A stretch of DNA of 64,000 nt from Tunicatimonas pelagia (GTDB lineage: Bacteria; Bacteroidota; Bacteroidia; Cytophagales; Cyclobacteriaceae). The stretch is taken from assembly GCF_030506325.1 (NCBI RefSeq), contig NZ_CP120683.1, positions 4,725,001-4,789,000 of the forward strand, given 5' to 3'. The notes beneath the pieces are model-generated. The model saw nothing but the letters and a program-made list of their open reading frames with translations. It searched no databases and was not told the origin of the DNA. Position numbers and translations under genes: made by a program. This document shows positions 42,701-51,899 of this stretch, in pieces (the first letter of the stretch is position 1; each line of letters starts with the position of its first letter).

Positions 42701-45215
42701 ACGGACGTTCTACGCTGGCTACGTAGATACCATTGTCGGTAGAAACGATAACAACAGTATTACCTACCGAGTCAGACTGAAACTCTAAGCCGTAGGGGGT
42801 ACCCAAACCGTCGAAAGGAACAATAGTTGGGTTACTAAGCTCCAGTGTTTCAGAATCGTAGTTAAAGATTTCTACTCGGTTGTCGGCTACTACTCCCACC
42901 ACAGTTCCGGTAGAATCGCCCCCAAACTTCATATAGCCCCGGGCATCTTCCGGATTGGTAAGATCGTGGTTAGAACCTACCGAAGAAATAACCGGATTGC
43001 CAATACCTTGTTCGGTAATAGGGTAGGAGCGAAATGCATTGTTGCCGTATTCATGAACCAGTAGCGTAGCCGGGCCACCACGCCCGCCCTGAATAGTGAT
43101 ACGTTCGGTGCCGGGAGAGAATAAGATGTTGTTATCAGAAACGATTACCGGGCGAGGTTCCGGAGTGCCTTGAACGCTTCCGTTCAGGTTTACCACCGCG
43201 TAGCGCAGTTGGTTGCCTCCGCCCTCTACTGGGGTAGATGTGAAAATGTAGTAAGCAGCATCCGTGCCCGGAACCTGTACCATGCCCACCATCGTAGCTG
43301 AGGCTCCAGCGGGTGCCCCTTCGGTTAAATCTACCGGGGCTCCGGTAATGTCCGGTACTTCCGTATGTGTACCTCCGTTCACAAAGTAGAGTGTCCGTCC
43401 GTCGGTGTAAAATAGCGGATCACCGCTAGCATCCGAAATAGCTTCCACCCCTTCGGGAGCCGTTGATGCCCCATCGCCTAAGCCCACTACCTGACCATCA
43501 TTGTCTACTCCGTCACCATTATCGTCAGGATTATTCGGATTATCGTAGAGGTTGTTAAAATCAATGCCCGCACTATTGCCAAAGTACCAAACGTTGTAGG
43601 TCTGATTGGGCACCTGGTACTCTTTCACGTTAGATTCAGCGTAAGCAGTACATCCGGTTGATTGGTCAGTGACTAGCACCCAGTAGACTCCGGCTTCATC
43701 TACTATAATTTCTGCTTCATCTTCTCCGGTGCTCCACAGATAACTGTAATTTCCTCCAGTTCCACCTCCTGTTCCGGGTTGCCCGCCCCCTTGCCCACTC
43801 TCAGGTTCAGCATTTAGTGTGATGGAGTCACCGGGACAAATGGTGGTATCCTGCACAATCGGAATTTGCAGGTCAAGCTCTTGCAATGTCAGGGGTAACT
43901 GAGCGATGGCCGAATCATTATCCCAGTAAGCGACCGCAAATACCTGTCCGCTGGCCTCTTCGGGTGTGAAGGTAGGACTGTATCCGGTAAATTCTCCGTT
44001 GGGCAGTACCCAAATAATACTGTCGGGAGTAGGGGTACCTTCGGCAAACTCAGGAATGAGCTGCACTGGGTTGTTAGTACACTGCCCAGCCTGGGTGATG
44101 GTAAAGCTCAGATCGCCTTGCGTGGCAAAAGCTACTTGCGAAAACTGCTGCCCCACAAAGTCAGTTCCACCGAGTAAGCCATCTTCGTACGTCACCAACG
44201 CAGCCGCACTATCAGCCATGCTGATTACTCCCAGCTGAACCCCGTTGGGAGTTTGGTATAAATGATAAACGCTACCATCGGGTCCAGTTTGTAAGCCGTA
44301 GTTAGCGGTGCCGCCCACTCCGGCCAGAACGGTGGGGTTGCCGGTGGTAAAATCGTGCTGAAAAACGCTGCCCCCTATTCCGGTGCTGTAGTACAGCTTC
44401 GACCCATCGGGCGACCAGGCCACGTCGAACACATTTTGTCCGGTTCCCACTGTTTCATTGAACGTAAGTCCACCAACCCCATCGGATGCTAGTACGTGTA
44501 CCCCACCGTTGAAGGCTACAGCTAATTGTCCGGTAGCCGGATTGTACTCCATATTGGTAGCGGTAATATTTCCCGGAATACCAGGGGAGACTACAGTAGC
44601 CGTGGTAGGGTCAGTTGCTACATCAATTACAAAAAAATCGGCTGTGCCTGCCTGCTGGGCAACCACGTAGTATGTACTACCATCGGCACTAGGTACTACG
44701 GTCATTGCTTGGGAGCTTCCTAGGGCACTGCCGAGTGGGCCGTTGGCGGTACTGACGGTTACAGTAGGGTAATTATCCGGCGAAGTAGTGACCGTTGCCG
44801 TGTGCTGGTAGATTTGACTACCCACATTAACGTATAAAAAGTATTCCCTTACCCCGTCGGAAATATCATCATTAGGGTCAGGAACAATTACTACGGGTTG
44901 GCTACCAGTTCCGTTACCATTCAAGCCGCCCGGAACTGCAATTGGGTTGCCTTGCCCATCAAATATTTGATTGCCATCGGTGTAGAAGTAGATATCCCCG
45001 GTGTTCGGATCAGCGGCTACAGCACTTCCCTGGTTGCCTAGTGCTGCTGTTTCAATAGTATTATCGGTTAGCGAATCGTCACCTAACCCGAACTGTAATC
45101 CTTGGCCACTTCCGCCGAAAATCCAGAAATTATCCGAGCGGCCCTGCCCGGCTACTTCACCGAGGGTTAGGAATAAAAATAGACTGATAAAAAGAATTTT
45201 GTTGTGGTTTCCCAT
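39783..45215 (-). CDS. Giant T9SS substrate with gliding-motility-associated C-terminal domain
   Basis: An 1810-residue exported protein with a signal peptide (ILFISLFLFLTLGEVAGQ). Two related beta-propeller-like regions start at SDNFWIFGGSGQGLQFG (about 25-380) and NVWYFGNSAGIDFN (about 555-950). Ig-like and PKD-like repeats with many TVTV-type strands and paired cysteines follow. The last about 90 residues (APNAFRPNGVNSEFFV, IYNRWGELVFQS, WDGTYNGQPAPLGSYPYVI) form the type B sorting domain. It should be exported by the type IX system and attached to the surface. Adhesion is likely. The PorP and PorE-like partners lie next to it. Confidence 0.92.
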   Translation of the reverse strand: MGNHNKILFISLFLFLTLGEVAGQGRSDNFWIFGGSGQGLQFGLGDDSLTDNTIETAALGNQGSAVAADPNTGDIYFYTDGNQIFDGQGNPIAVPGGLNGNGTGSQPVVIVPDPNDDISDGVREYFLYVNVGSQIYQHTATVTTSPDNYPTVTVSTANGPLGSALGSSQAMTVVPSADGSTYYVVAQQAGTADFFVIDVATDPTTATVVSPGIPGNITATNMEYNPATGQLAVAFNGGVHVLASDGVGGLTFNETVGTGQNVFDVAWSPDGSKLYYSTGIGGSVFQHDFTTGNPTVLAGVGGTANYGLQTGPDGSVYHLYQTPNGVQLGVISMADSAAALVTYEDGLLGGTDFVGQQFSQVAFATQGDLSFTITQAGQCTNNPVQLIPEFAEGTPTPDSIIWVLPNGEFTGYSPTFTPEEASGQVFAVAYWDNDSAIAQLPLTLQELDLQIPIVQDTTICPGDSITLNAEPESGQGGGQPGTGGGTGGNYSYLWSTGEDEAEIIVDEAGVYWVLVTDQSTGCTAYAESNVKEYQVPNQTYNVWYFGNSAGIDFNNLYDNPNNPDDNGDGVDNDGQVVGLGDGASTAPEGVEAISDASGDPLFYTDGRTLYFVNGGTHTEVPDITGAPVDLTEGAPAGASATMVGMVQVPGTDAAYYIFTSTPVEGGGNQLRYAVVNLNGSVQGTPEPRPVIVSDNNILFSPGTERITIQGGRGGPATLLVHEYGNNAFRSYPITEQGIGNPVISSVGSNHDLTNPEDARGYMKFGGDSTGTVVGVVADNRVEIFNYDSETLELSNPTIVPFDGLGTPYGLEFQSDSVGNTVVIVSTDNGIYVASVERPLEEGATVNFQPVSGASGVFGAIQQGSDGQLYVAQEGATGLGTVSGNVNDPSSYTYQADQVQLPAGATVGRGLPSYIDQGGSSFPEPNITVDDACVGNETQFSAQGRDDVIETYEWVIVRLNEDGTESFVGLSDSLRSEQSFSFAIDTLGNYEARVTLSNPCEDDTVLVQQFTMGTAPEVTLEEDASANLCGDGIEITAIDSGDVSGLTFQWIRQGAVGGGNLPPTNTITATEPGLYTVTVINADSCTSEGEIFVVDIRPPVELGEDFTLCQNEERELDVEIPDPADDDAYQWLILDQNDQVITSSDEPAVEVSDLTPNPGVYQYTVTVNAADGCFNQDTVVVTILESPEIEGTVTNSECGVPSGEIQLNILSDPNETYSFVWTDRDGNQVGTTEDVSGLAAGVYTVAVSNSIGCTTTEQFAISDANADFTVEVEPQEGCDDTGTLLVTITPDDPSTFTGVNWAILDEGGAVAFSGTNSSGLTFTIPEANPPAGNGLAPGSFGLEFESLPGLCIQADTLTIPEPDSVDFDLPGLRVFCEPTEVAALDPDTGEPLDPLVFNFTWTNVTPGATANAGLSNPTQNRTVISQAGTYEVEVTPIDPADTRCPATQDVEVTFETPPTIQAIVELEDNSCEEGEKVIGVEFAPEVVDTGDLIYEWQVALPDGTVQTNIGATQNITISRTGDYSVNVRRRGGNATCTSAASPLPVVVNQPLSVLILFGSACDDGTDIPLIARVTTDGTDSLRYEWYDSANVRLPASGDTLLLRPDMPAGEYRVVVTQLVDGADGCTAETSADVTRSPVPETNLGEGPFVICPRDPDPEANSVLLEVSFAPNILWTTPFGTFDNTVTLPANQGGTYVVEITNEFGCTTIDSVEVIEDCTPTIVAPNAFRPNGVNSEFFVYPRYVSDDDFEVRIYNRWGELVFQSNNRDFRWDGTYNGQPAPLGSYPYVITFKSDTDGSNDILEERGGVTIIR

Positions 45216-45576
45216 AATCGCCCATGCTTGGTACGCGAATATATATTTACGAGAGTAACGAAAAAAGCATTCGTTTCATGTCTAATGTAAGCAATTAACG
45301 TGCTTTCTACGTTTTAGTGTGTTTCGTTGCACTAAGAGAGGTTCGCTATAGTATAAAAGTGAGAAAGAAACATGATTTTTCGGTAAAAGAATTCGGTCAA
45401 CTAAAAAAACAATAGCGATCTTTCGCTGTACTGTATACAGAATAACGCGGGTATTCGAGCCAATCCGATGCCTTATCTTTGATGCACAGGAAATATTGTA
45501 GATTTAACAATAATTTCGCTAATTAAACGCTTTTACTGAAAAATAGGTGCTTAGTTATTATATTGAATTAAGGGGA
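45216..45576. other. Divergent intergenic region between T9SS substrate and PorP genes
   Basis: About 360 bases with no gene. It must hold the promoters of both divergent genes. A TATCTTTG -7-like element lies at 45474-45481 toward PorP. No long repeat of family A or B is seen here. Confidence 0.6.
45474..45481 (+). promoter_or_regulatory. Possible -7 promoter element for the PorP-like gene
   Basis: TATCTTTG fits TAnnTTTG exactly and lies about 95 bases before the preferred start. No convincing -33 TTG is seen. Confidence 0.35.
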
Positions 45577-46602
45577 ATGCGACGGGCAGTTATACTTCTT
45601 TTAGGATTTTTCGGGTTAGTCTCTCACTACGGACAGGCGCAAGATCCGCAGTTTTCGCAGTTTTACGCTGCGCCCTTGTACCTAAACCCGGCCTTTGCAG
45701 GTTCTACGGAGCTAACCCGGGTAGGGCTTAATTTCCGCAGTCAGTGGCCTTCGCTAGAAGCTAATTTCAATACGGCTTCGGTGTACTTTGATCATTTCTT
45801 TGAAGACTACAATAGTGGAGTAGGAGCCATTATTACCGGAGATCGGCAAGGTTTGCAAGGTTTACAGTCGATTAGTATTGGTTTGCAGTATGCCTACCAA
45901 TTACGCCTTACCGAGAAACTCACCTTTCGGCCTGGAGTGCAAGGAGCATTTTATAACCGGGATGTAAATTATAGCAATCTGATTTTCGGCGATCAACTCA
46001 ATGAAACGGGATTGATTTCCCCCAATACAGGAGAAAACCTCAACGGTGGTTTAAGTCGCTCCTTTTTCGACCTTACGTTGGGTGGGGTACTCTACACCGA
46101 AAATTTATACCTTGGTTACTCGGCTGGGCATGTGACTACTCCCAATCAATCATTAACGGGCGATGTGAGTCCGCTGCCCATGAAGCACTCTATTCACGGT
46201 GGTTACCGTATTTTACTTCCTTTGGGCTTTGGTAGGGTTGGTGAAGATGAAAAGGGGCGGGAGCGTAGTGTCACTCCTACCTTTCAGTATAAGCGGCAAG
46301 GTAATTTTGACCAACTAGACATAGGGGCCTATCTTACCTACGAACCACTGGTGGTAGGATTGTGGTACCGCGGCATTCCGGTGCCCCAGCTAGAAAGTTT
46401 TCCCAATAGCGAGTCAATAATCTTGCTAGCCGGATTTATACTAGAAGATTTTAACATCGGGTACAGCTTTGATTACACCATCTCTGGTTTAGGAATTCAG
46501 AGTGGCGGTGCTCACGAAATCTCAGTAGTGTATCATTTCTCACTGCGCGACCCTCGCAAACCACCCCGTAGTATCATGAAAATCCCTTGTCCGAAGTTTT
46601 AG
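45577..46602 (+). CDS. PorP/SprF family type IX secretion membrane protein
   Basis: A 341-residue outer-membrane protein. The preferred ATG at 45577 gives a signal peptide (MRRAVILLLGFFGLVSHYGQ) followed directly by the family hallmark DPQFSQFYAAPLYLNPAFAG; a GTG ten codons upstream is less likely. Later strands include GVGAIITGDRQGLQG and AGFILEDFNIGYSFDYTISG. PorP/SprF proteins pair with one large type B substrate and help anchor or route it, which fits the divergent 1810-residue gene. Confidence 0.93.
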   Translation: MRRAVILLLGFFGLVSHYGQAQDPQFSQFYAAPLYLNPAFAGSTELTRVGLNFRSQWPSLEANFNTASVYFDHFFEDYNSGVGAIITGDRQGLQGLQSISIGLQYAYQLRLTEKLTFRPGVQGAFYNRDVNYSNLIFGDQLNETGLISPNTGENLNGGLSRSFFDLTLGGVLYTENLYLGYSAGHVTTPNQSLTGDVSPLPMKHSIHGGYRILLPLGFGRVGEDEKGRERSVTPTFQYKRQGNFDQLDIGAYLTYEPLVVGLWYRGIPVPQLESFPNSESIILLAGFILEDFNIGYSFDYTISGLGIQSGGAHEISVVYHFSLRDPRKPPRSIMKIPCPKF

Positions 46603-46603
46603 A

Positions 46604-46820
46604 TGTGTGCAAGTGTTAAGGTGTTATGGTACTGTATTGTACAGTTTTGAGTTTAGGGTTCTGGTTTTTAAGTTCAAAGTTCTGAGTTCGCTCTTGCCGA
46701 ACTTAAAAGCCAAAACCAGGTAACGGTAGACGTCCCAGCGAGGAGCCGCACGCGGTTGCTCATCATTTTTACACTATAACACTTGAATACTTGAACACCA
46801 TAACACTCTAGTACTTAGAA
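46604..46820. repeat. Family A octad inverted repeat, copy A3
   Basis: The left arm units are gtgtgcaa, gtgttaag, gtgttatg, gtactgta. The right arm units are acactata, acacttga, atacttga, acaccata, acactcta. The centre has its own inverted words (ctggtttttaagttc versus gaacttaaaagccaaaacc), so the whole element could form a long interrupted hairpin. It fills the gap between PorP and the M48 gene and starts next to the PorP stop codon. Confidence 0.72.
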
Positions 46821-46854
46821 CTATTCTTCGTAGATTTAGGGTTTGTTTGATACT

Positions 46855-48102
46855 ATGGAAGCCCAACTCATCCTTTTTATTATTCTGACTATTATTACGG
46901 TTAACTTCGTTATTGAACGGGTATTGGATTACCTTAATCGACAAAATAAGAAGCACGACTTACCGGAGGAATTACAGGGAGTGTACGATGAGCGACGGTA
47001 CCAGAGATCGTTAGAGTACCAGCAGGCCAATGATCGGTTTAGTGCTATTACCGCCACGTTTGGCTTCGCGGTGTCGGTAGTGCTACTGCTGGGAGGCTTT
47101 TTCGGCTGGCTCGACATACAACTGCGGGACTGGATTACCCAGCCAATTATTTTATCGCTGGTCTATTTTGCCGTACTCTTTGTTGCATCTGATATACTAA
47201 ATTTACCTTTTCAGCTTTACCATACGTTTATGATTGAGGAGCGATTTGGCTTTAATAAAATGACCCCCCGCCTGTTCTTCATAGATAAACTGAAGGGCTA
47301 CGCACTTACTGCTGTCCTGGGCGGATTGGTTGTGGGAGTGTTTCTGTACTTAGTGATGGAGCTAGGGCAATCGTTTTGGTTGTACTTCTGGGGGGTGGCT
47401 ACCGCGATTATGATACTGCTGAACGTATTTTATACCAGCGTTTTTGTGCCACTCTTCAATAAACTCACTCCACTGGAAGATGGCTCCCTTAAAAACGCTA
47501 TTACGGCGTATGCCCGCAAAGTGAATTTTCCAATCACTAACGTGTACGTTATTGACGGCTCAAAGCGATCGAGCAAGTCGAACGCCTTTTTTTCTGGCAT
47601 GGGGAGTAAGAAAAAAGTAGTGCTATACGATACGTTGATTGAACAGCATAGCGAAGAGGAACTGATCGCCATTATTGCCCATGAGGTAGGACACTATAAG
47701 AAGAAACACATCATTTCTGGCCTGTTTCTTTCTATTGCTCAGATTGGGTTTACGTTGTACATTCTATCGCTACTCATCTTTAACGAGGCTCTCTCCCTAG
47801 CGTTAGGCGGGCAACAATTATCCATTCATTTAAACTTAATTGCCTTCGGCATTTTGTATTCACCCATTAGTACACTCACCGGGCTGATGATGAACGTAGT
47901 TAGCCGTAAAAATGAGTTTGAGGCTGATGCTTACGCTACCCAAACGTACGGGGGGAACCCGTTGCAAAAAGCCCTGAAGAAGCTATCGGCGCATAACATG
48001 AGCAACCTGCTGCCCCACGCCTGGTACGTATTCTTTCATTATTCCCATCCACCGTTGTTAGATCGACTTCGAGCCATTCGGCGCAAAGCGATAGCCTCTT
48101 AG
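46855..48102 (+). CDS. M48 family membrane metalloprotease (Ste24/CAAX protease-like)
   Basis: A 415-residue protein from the ATG at 46855; a TTG four codons upstream is also open. It has about seven membrane segments like Ste24 enzymes. The zinc motif is HEVGHYKKKH and the third ligand is in NEFEADAYA. A motif for the substrate groove, KRSSKSNAFFSGMGSKKKVV, is present. It likely removes damaged or prenyl-like membrane peptides in envelope quality control. Its position inside the T9SS module is probably incidental. Confidence 0.92.
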   Translation: MEAQLILFIILTIITVNFVIERVLDYLNRQNKKHDLPEELQGVYDERRYQRSLEYQQANDRFSAITATFGFAVSVVLLLGGFFGWLDIQLRDWITQPIILSLVYFAVLFVASDILNLPFQLYHTFMIEERFGFNKMTPRLFFIDKLKGYALTAVLGGLVVGVFLYLVMELGQSFWLYFWGVATAIMILLNVFYTSVFVPLFNKLTPLEDGSLKNAITAYARKVNFPITNVYVIDGSKRSSKSNAFFSGMGSKKKVVLYDTLIEQHSEEELIAIIAHEVGHYKKKHIISGLFLSIAQIGFTLYILSLLIFNEALSLALGGQQLSIHLNLIAFGILYSPISTLTGLMMNVVSRKNEFEADAYATQTYGGNPLQKALKKLSAHNMSNLLPHAWYVFFHYSHPPLLDRLRAIRRKAIAS

Positions 48103-48103
48103 G

Positions 48104-48196
48104 GGTGTGTTTAGGTGTTAAAGTGTTATAGTGCGTAGTGTTAAAGTTCATGGTTCAGTAAATTAACACCCTAACACTTGAGCACCTCCTAGTGTA
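48104..48196. repeat. Family A octad inverted repeat, copy A4
   Basis: Left arm: taggtgtt, aaagtgtt, atagtgcg, tagtgtta. Right arm: taacaccc, taacactt, gagcacct. It begins just after the M48 stop codon and lies upstream of the OmpA-family gene. Confidence 0.7.
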
Positions 48197-48328
48197 TTAT
48201 ACCTTGAAAAATTACATACCTGCGTTTTTGTAAAAAAAGGCTTTTCCTACCCTAGACATTCTCCCTAGCTTTCGGGCTAGTAAGCAGGTAGGCGTTATTT
48301 GCCAGTATGCTCATAAATTTTTGAATAT

Positions 48329-50707
48329 ATGATTGTAGGAATTGATCGTAAGCCATTAAACATGCTATATACCCTAATCCGCCTCAAAGGCTGGTCGCTG
48401 GTACCTCGGTGTGGAATACTAGCAATAGCGTTGTTAACTTGGTTAACTACCTTATCTGTGGCGCAAGGTTCAGACGGTGCGTTGGTCGATCGGGCTAATA
48501 AATTTTTTCTTTTAGCAAAAAATTACGAGGCTGCGCTTCCGCTTTATCAGCAGGCAGTAGATAACGGTGTGTCAGAGCCGCTGGTGCACTATCGGTTGGG
48601 GGTATGTTACGCTGAGGCTAATGAACTTCAGAGCCAACTGAAAGCACTCTCGTATCTGAACTACGCGCAGAAACAGCAGGCAACCGCTGGTATTCCGAAC
48701 GAGCTAAATTACTACCTCGGTAAAACGTACCATCGCGATATTCAGATTCAGGAAGCAATTAAAGCGTACGAACGCTACAAGAAAGAGCTGAAAGCAGACG
48801 ATAAGCAGAAGCTGGACGACGTAAATCGTCAGCTTGAAATTTGTACCAATGCTTTGTTTCTGATTGGCGAGAAGAAGAGCATGGTTATTAATAGCTTTGA
48901 GACCATAAACAGCGAGTATACGGAATATAATCCGCTTATTACAGCAGACGAGGGGATGTTGGCCTACACGGCGGTGCGTGAGAAGAAGGGAAAGATTACG
49001 GAGCAGATTTTTACTGCTAGAAAAAGTAATGGGCAGTGGAGTACCCCACAGCCTCTATCAATTAAAGCAAATGCCCCACTAGGTACGGCGGGTATTTCTC
49101 CCGATGGACAAGAAATGTTGGTATTTATTGGGGGCGATAACAATTCAGGAAGTATTTATCGCATTGAGCAGACCTCAAAAGGCTGGTCTAACCCAGTTAC
49201 TCTGGGTAAAAATATCAACTCTCGCTACTTAGAATCGACTGCTAGCATCACTCCTAACCGGAAAACGATTTATTTTGCCAGTAACCGGAAAGGCGGTTAC
49301 GGTGGTATGGATATTTACAAAGCCGAACGCCAGCCGGATGGTGAATGGGGCAAACCCGAAAATCTGGGGCCCACCGTAAATACTGAGTACAACGAAGACG
49401 CTCCGTTTATTCATCCTGATAGTAGAACGCTATTCTTCACTTCGGATGGGCATGGTACAATGGGCGGCAACGATATATTCAAAACACACTTTTTGGCGGG
49501 AGAATGGCAAGAACCAGAAAATATGGGCTACCCAATTAATACTCCTACCGACGATAATTATTTTACGCTAACGGCCAACGGTAAGATGGGCTACTTTTCT
49601 TCAGAACGTAAAGGGGGGAAAGGCGGACAAGATATTTATTACTTTGAGATGCCCGAGCACGAAGCTAATATTCCGCTTACGCTCATAAAGGGACGTATTT
49701 TGGCCGGAGAGACCGATCCGAAACCCATTCCTACAGAGATTAAAGTAGTAGACGTAGAAGCCAAGCAGCAGCTTGACTACGTGTATAGTCCGAGTGCCGG
49801 TAGCGGTAATTATTTAATTATTCTACCTCCTGGCAGAAACTACGACCTTATCATTGAGTCGGAAGGATACTTGCCATACACTGTGAACGTAAACATTCCT
49901 AATCAGAATAATTTTTACGAACTGTACCAAGAGATCATCCTCAAACCGATCAAACAGTTTGACGTGGTGGTAGGGCAAGAGATCTCAGTGAAAAACGCCT
50001 TCTTCGATACGAAGAACACCAAAGAAAAATCGGTGCGGGTGGCCAACGAGGCTATGTTGGTGCAAAACGATAGCCTGGATTTATTTGATATGATGGAAGC
50101 AATTATTGCTTCTAACGACGGTGAAGCTTACGACTACCTTCTGGGCTTAATGTACAAAACAAACCCTATTGAAGATGTAGATTTTGATGCGCTTGACTCG
50201 GAAAAGCTGGAGGCAGCCGGAGTCTCATACTACTACGATGAAACGGGGGAAGACAATCTGATAGCGAAAAAAGTGGGGAACGAAACCGTGTATACTCTGC
50301 CTACTTTCTTTGTGACGGAAGAAGCTATTAAGCAAAAGGGGCAAAAAGTAGCTGCCTCTGGTTATGATCCTTCTTTACTGAAAGAAACGTATAAAATTTA
50401 TTTCTCCATTGGCGAGAGCCAGATAGAAGAATCATATAGCGAAATACTGGCAAAGGTTTTAGAACCGCTCAAGAAGTATCAGGATTTGGGTATTGAAATT
50501 ACCGGCTACGCTTCTCCTGACGGTGATGCGGAGACCAACAAAAAGCTCTCGAATGAGCGGGCTATTGAAGTGCTCAATTTCTTTAATCAACGGGGGGTAG
50601 TGCGGAGGCGTATTCTAGCCCGAGGCCAAGGTGCTACTGAAGCAGTCAAAGTAAGTGCCGAAGAAAGTCGCCGGGTAGAGATCCGTTTGGTTGATTTGAA
50701 TGACTAA
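48329..50707 (+). CDS. PorE-like OmpA-family protein (TPR, PD40, regulatory domain, OmpA)
   Basis: A 792-residue periplasmic or outer-membrane-associated protein with a signal or anchor near residues 26-45. TPR repeats (about 50-165), WD40/PD40 propeller repeats (about 180-440, such as ITPNRKTIYFASNRKGG and YFSSERKGGKGGQDIYYF), a carboxypeptidase regulatory-like domain (about 455-540), a linker, and a C-terminal OmpA peptidoglycan-binding domain (about 690-792, GYASPDGDAETNKKLSNERA) follow. This order is that of PorE and its relatives, which tether type IX secretion complexes to the cell wall. Location with PorP supports this. Confidence 0.87.
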   Translation: MIVGIDRKPLNMLYTLIRLKGWSLVPRCGILAIALLTWLTTLSVAQGSDGALVDRANKFFLLAKNYEAALPLYQQAVDNGVSEPLVHYRLGVCYAEANELQSQLKALSYLNYAQKQQATAGIPNELNYYLGKTYHRDIQIQEAIKAYERYKKELKADDKQKLDDVNRQLEICTNALFLIGEKKSMVINSFETINSEYTEYNPLITADEGMLAYTAVREKKGKITEQIFTARKSNGQWSTPQPLSIKANAPLGTAGISPDGQEMLVFIGGDNNSGSIYRIEQTSKGWSNPVTLGKNINSRYLESTASITPNRKTIYFASNRKGGYGGMDIYKAERQPDGEWGKPENLGPTVNTEYNEDAPFIHPDSRTLFFTSDGHGTMGGNDIFKTHFLAGEWQEPENMGYPINTPTDDNYFTLTANGKMGYFSSERKGGKGGQDIYYFEMPEHEANIPLTLIKGRILAGETDPKPIPTEIKVVDVEAKQQLDYVYSPSAGSGNYLIILPPGRNYDLIIESEGYLPYTVNVNIPNQNNFYELYQEIILKPIKQFDVVVGQEISVKNAFFDTKNTKEKSVRVANEAMLVQNDSLDLFDMMEAIIASNDGEAYDYLLGLMYKTNPIEDVDFDALDSEKLEAAGVSYYYDETGEDNLIAKKVGNETVYTLPTFFVTEEAIKQKGQKVAASGYDPSLLKETYKIYFSIGESQIEESYSEILAKVLEPLKKYQDLGIEITGYASPDGDAETNKKLSNERAIEVLNFFNQRGVVRRRILARGQGATEAVKVSAEESRRVEIRLVDLND

Positions 50708-50711
50708 TTAT

Positions 50712-50861
50712 TGAGTGTTAAGGTGTCATAGTGTTAGTGTGTTTTGGTGTTAGAGTACAACGTTTTGCGTTTTGAGGCTACTTTTATAGACTATAAACTC
50801 AGAACCTTTATTTTTCAAACACTGTAACACCTCGCACCATAACACTATAATACCCTCACAA
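50712..50861. repeat. Family A octad inverted repeat, copy A5
   Basis: This is the clearest copy. The left arm units are gtgttaag, gtgtcata, gtgttagt, gtgttttg, gtgttaga in perfect 8-bp phase. The right arm units are aacactgt, aacacctc, gcaccata, acactata, ataccctc. It occupies the whole gap between the convergent stops of the PorE-like gene and gpsA and runs into the gpsA stop codon. Confidence 0.78.
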
Positions 50862-51899
50862 CACATTCACATCTTCGCCTTCGCCCAGTGGAATCTTCAT
50901 TAGGCCTTGTAGGGCGCGTTGGGCGGGTAGGTCTTCAAACAGCATCCGGTAGAGCATTCGGGTAATGGGAGCTGGAATCTGGTGGTAATCGGCTAATTGT
51001 TTTACAATACGAGTGGTGTTTACTCCTTCGGCTACTTCTTCCATATCCCGAACAACTTCCCCTAGGGTTTCTCCTTGCGCTAAGCGGTAGCCAACGGTAT
51101 AGTTTCGGCTATGCGTACTTGAGCAGGTAGCTACCAGGTCGCCAACACCAGCTACTCCCATAAAAGCTTCAGTATTACCTCCTAAAGCCTTCCCAATTGT
51201 TATCATCTCCAGCAGCCCTCGGCTGACCAACAAGGCTCGGGCATTTTCCCCTAGCGACAAACCACTCAATGCTCCCGAGGCAATGGCAATAATATTTTTC
51301 AGAATACCACACAACTCAATACCGATCAAATCGTCGCTACCGTACACCTGAAACAGGTCGTTACGCAGCAAGCGTTGCCCGGTCTGAATTACCTCATCAA
51401 AGCGACTGGCAACTACCGTAGCTCCGGGTTGCCCTTCGCCTAACTCATGTGCCAAGTTAGGACCAGCCAAGCAGCCAATCCGCACCGCAACGGTTTCTTC
51501 GCGGATTACTTCGCTCATGGTTTTTATTTGCTTACGCGTAATGGGAGCCGAAGAAGCCGAAGACGGTAGCGCATCGAGTCCCTTCGTTCCGTGAATAACG
51601 ATATGGTAAGGACGAAGAAAAGCAGATAAGCTACGCATCGTTTCCCGAAAGCCGGAGGAAGCTACAATGGGAAACAATACCGAACACTCTGATAACGTAG
51701 ATTCAGCATCGTTAGTAGCGCGAACTCGCGGATGAAGAGCGTATCCGGCACTTTGCCTCTCCTGATTGATTTGCGCTACTACTTCAGGTCGACGGGCGTA
51801 CAGTAGTACGTCGCTATTTTCGGCCAGTAAGTTAGCGACTACTGTACCGAAGCTTCCGGCACCAATAACACCTACGGGACTATTCTGTGGCACTAGCAA
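50856..51899 (-). CDS. gpsA: Glycerol-3-phosphate dehydrogenase [NAD(P)+]
   Basis: A 347-residue enzyme making sn-glycerol-3-phosphate from dihydroxyacetone phosphate for phospholipid synthesis. The cofactor motif is GVIGAGSFGT. HGTKGLD, GCLAGPNLAHEL (with the catalytic Lys region nearby) and MGVAGVGDLVATC are family blocks. The start is TTG at 51899, or GTG two codons later. It overlaps the end of the upstream acyltransferase gene by about 14-20 bases. This joins production and acylation of glycerol-3-phosphate in one operon. Confidence 0.95.
   Translation of the reverse strand: MLVPQNSPVGVIGAGSFGTVVANLLAENSDVLLYARRPEVVAQINQERQSAGYALHPRVRATNDAESTLSECSVLFPIVASSGFRETMRSLSAFLRPYHIVIHGTKGLDALPSSASSAPITRKQIKTMSEVIREETVAVRIGCLAGPNLAHELGEGQPGATVVASRFDEVIQTGQRLLRNDLFQVYGSDDLIGIELCGILKNIIAIASGALSGLSLGENARALLVSRGLLEMITIGKALGGNTEAFMGVAGVGDLVATCSSTHSRNYTVGYRLAQGETLGEVVRDMEEVAEGVNTTRIVKQLADYHQIPAPITRMLYRMLFEDLPAQRALQGLMKIPLGEGEDVNVL

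Noticed and set aside
40146-45258. Many open frames antisense to the 1810-codon gene
   Set aside because: They mirror the low-stop composition of the large gene and have no domain, signal or ribosome-binding support.
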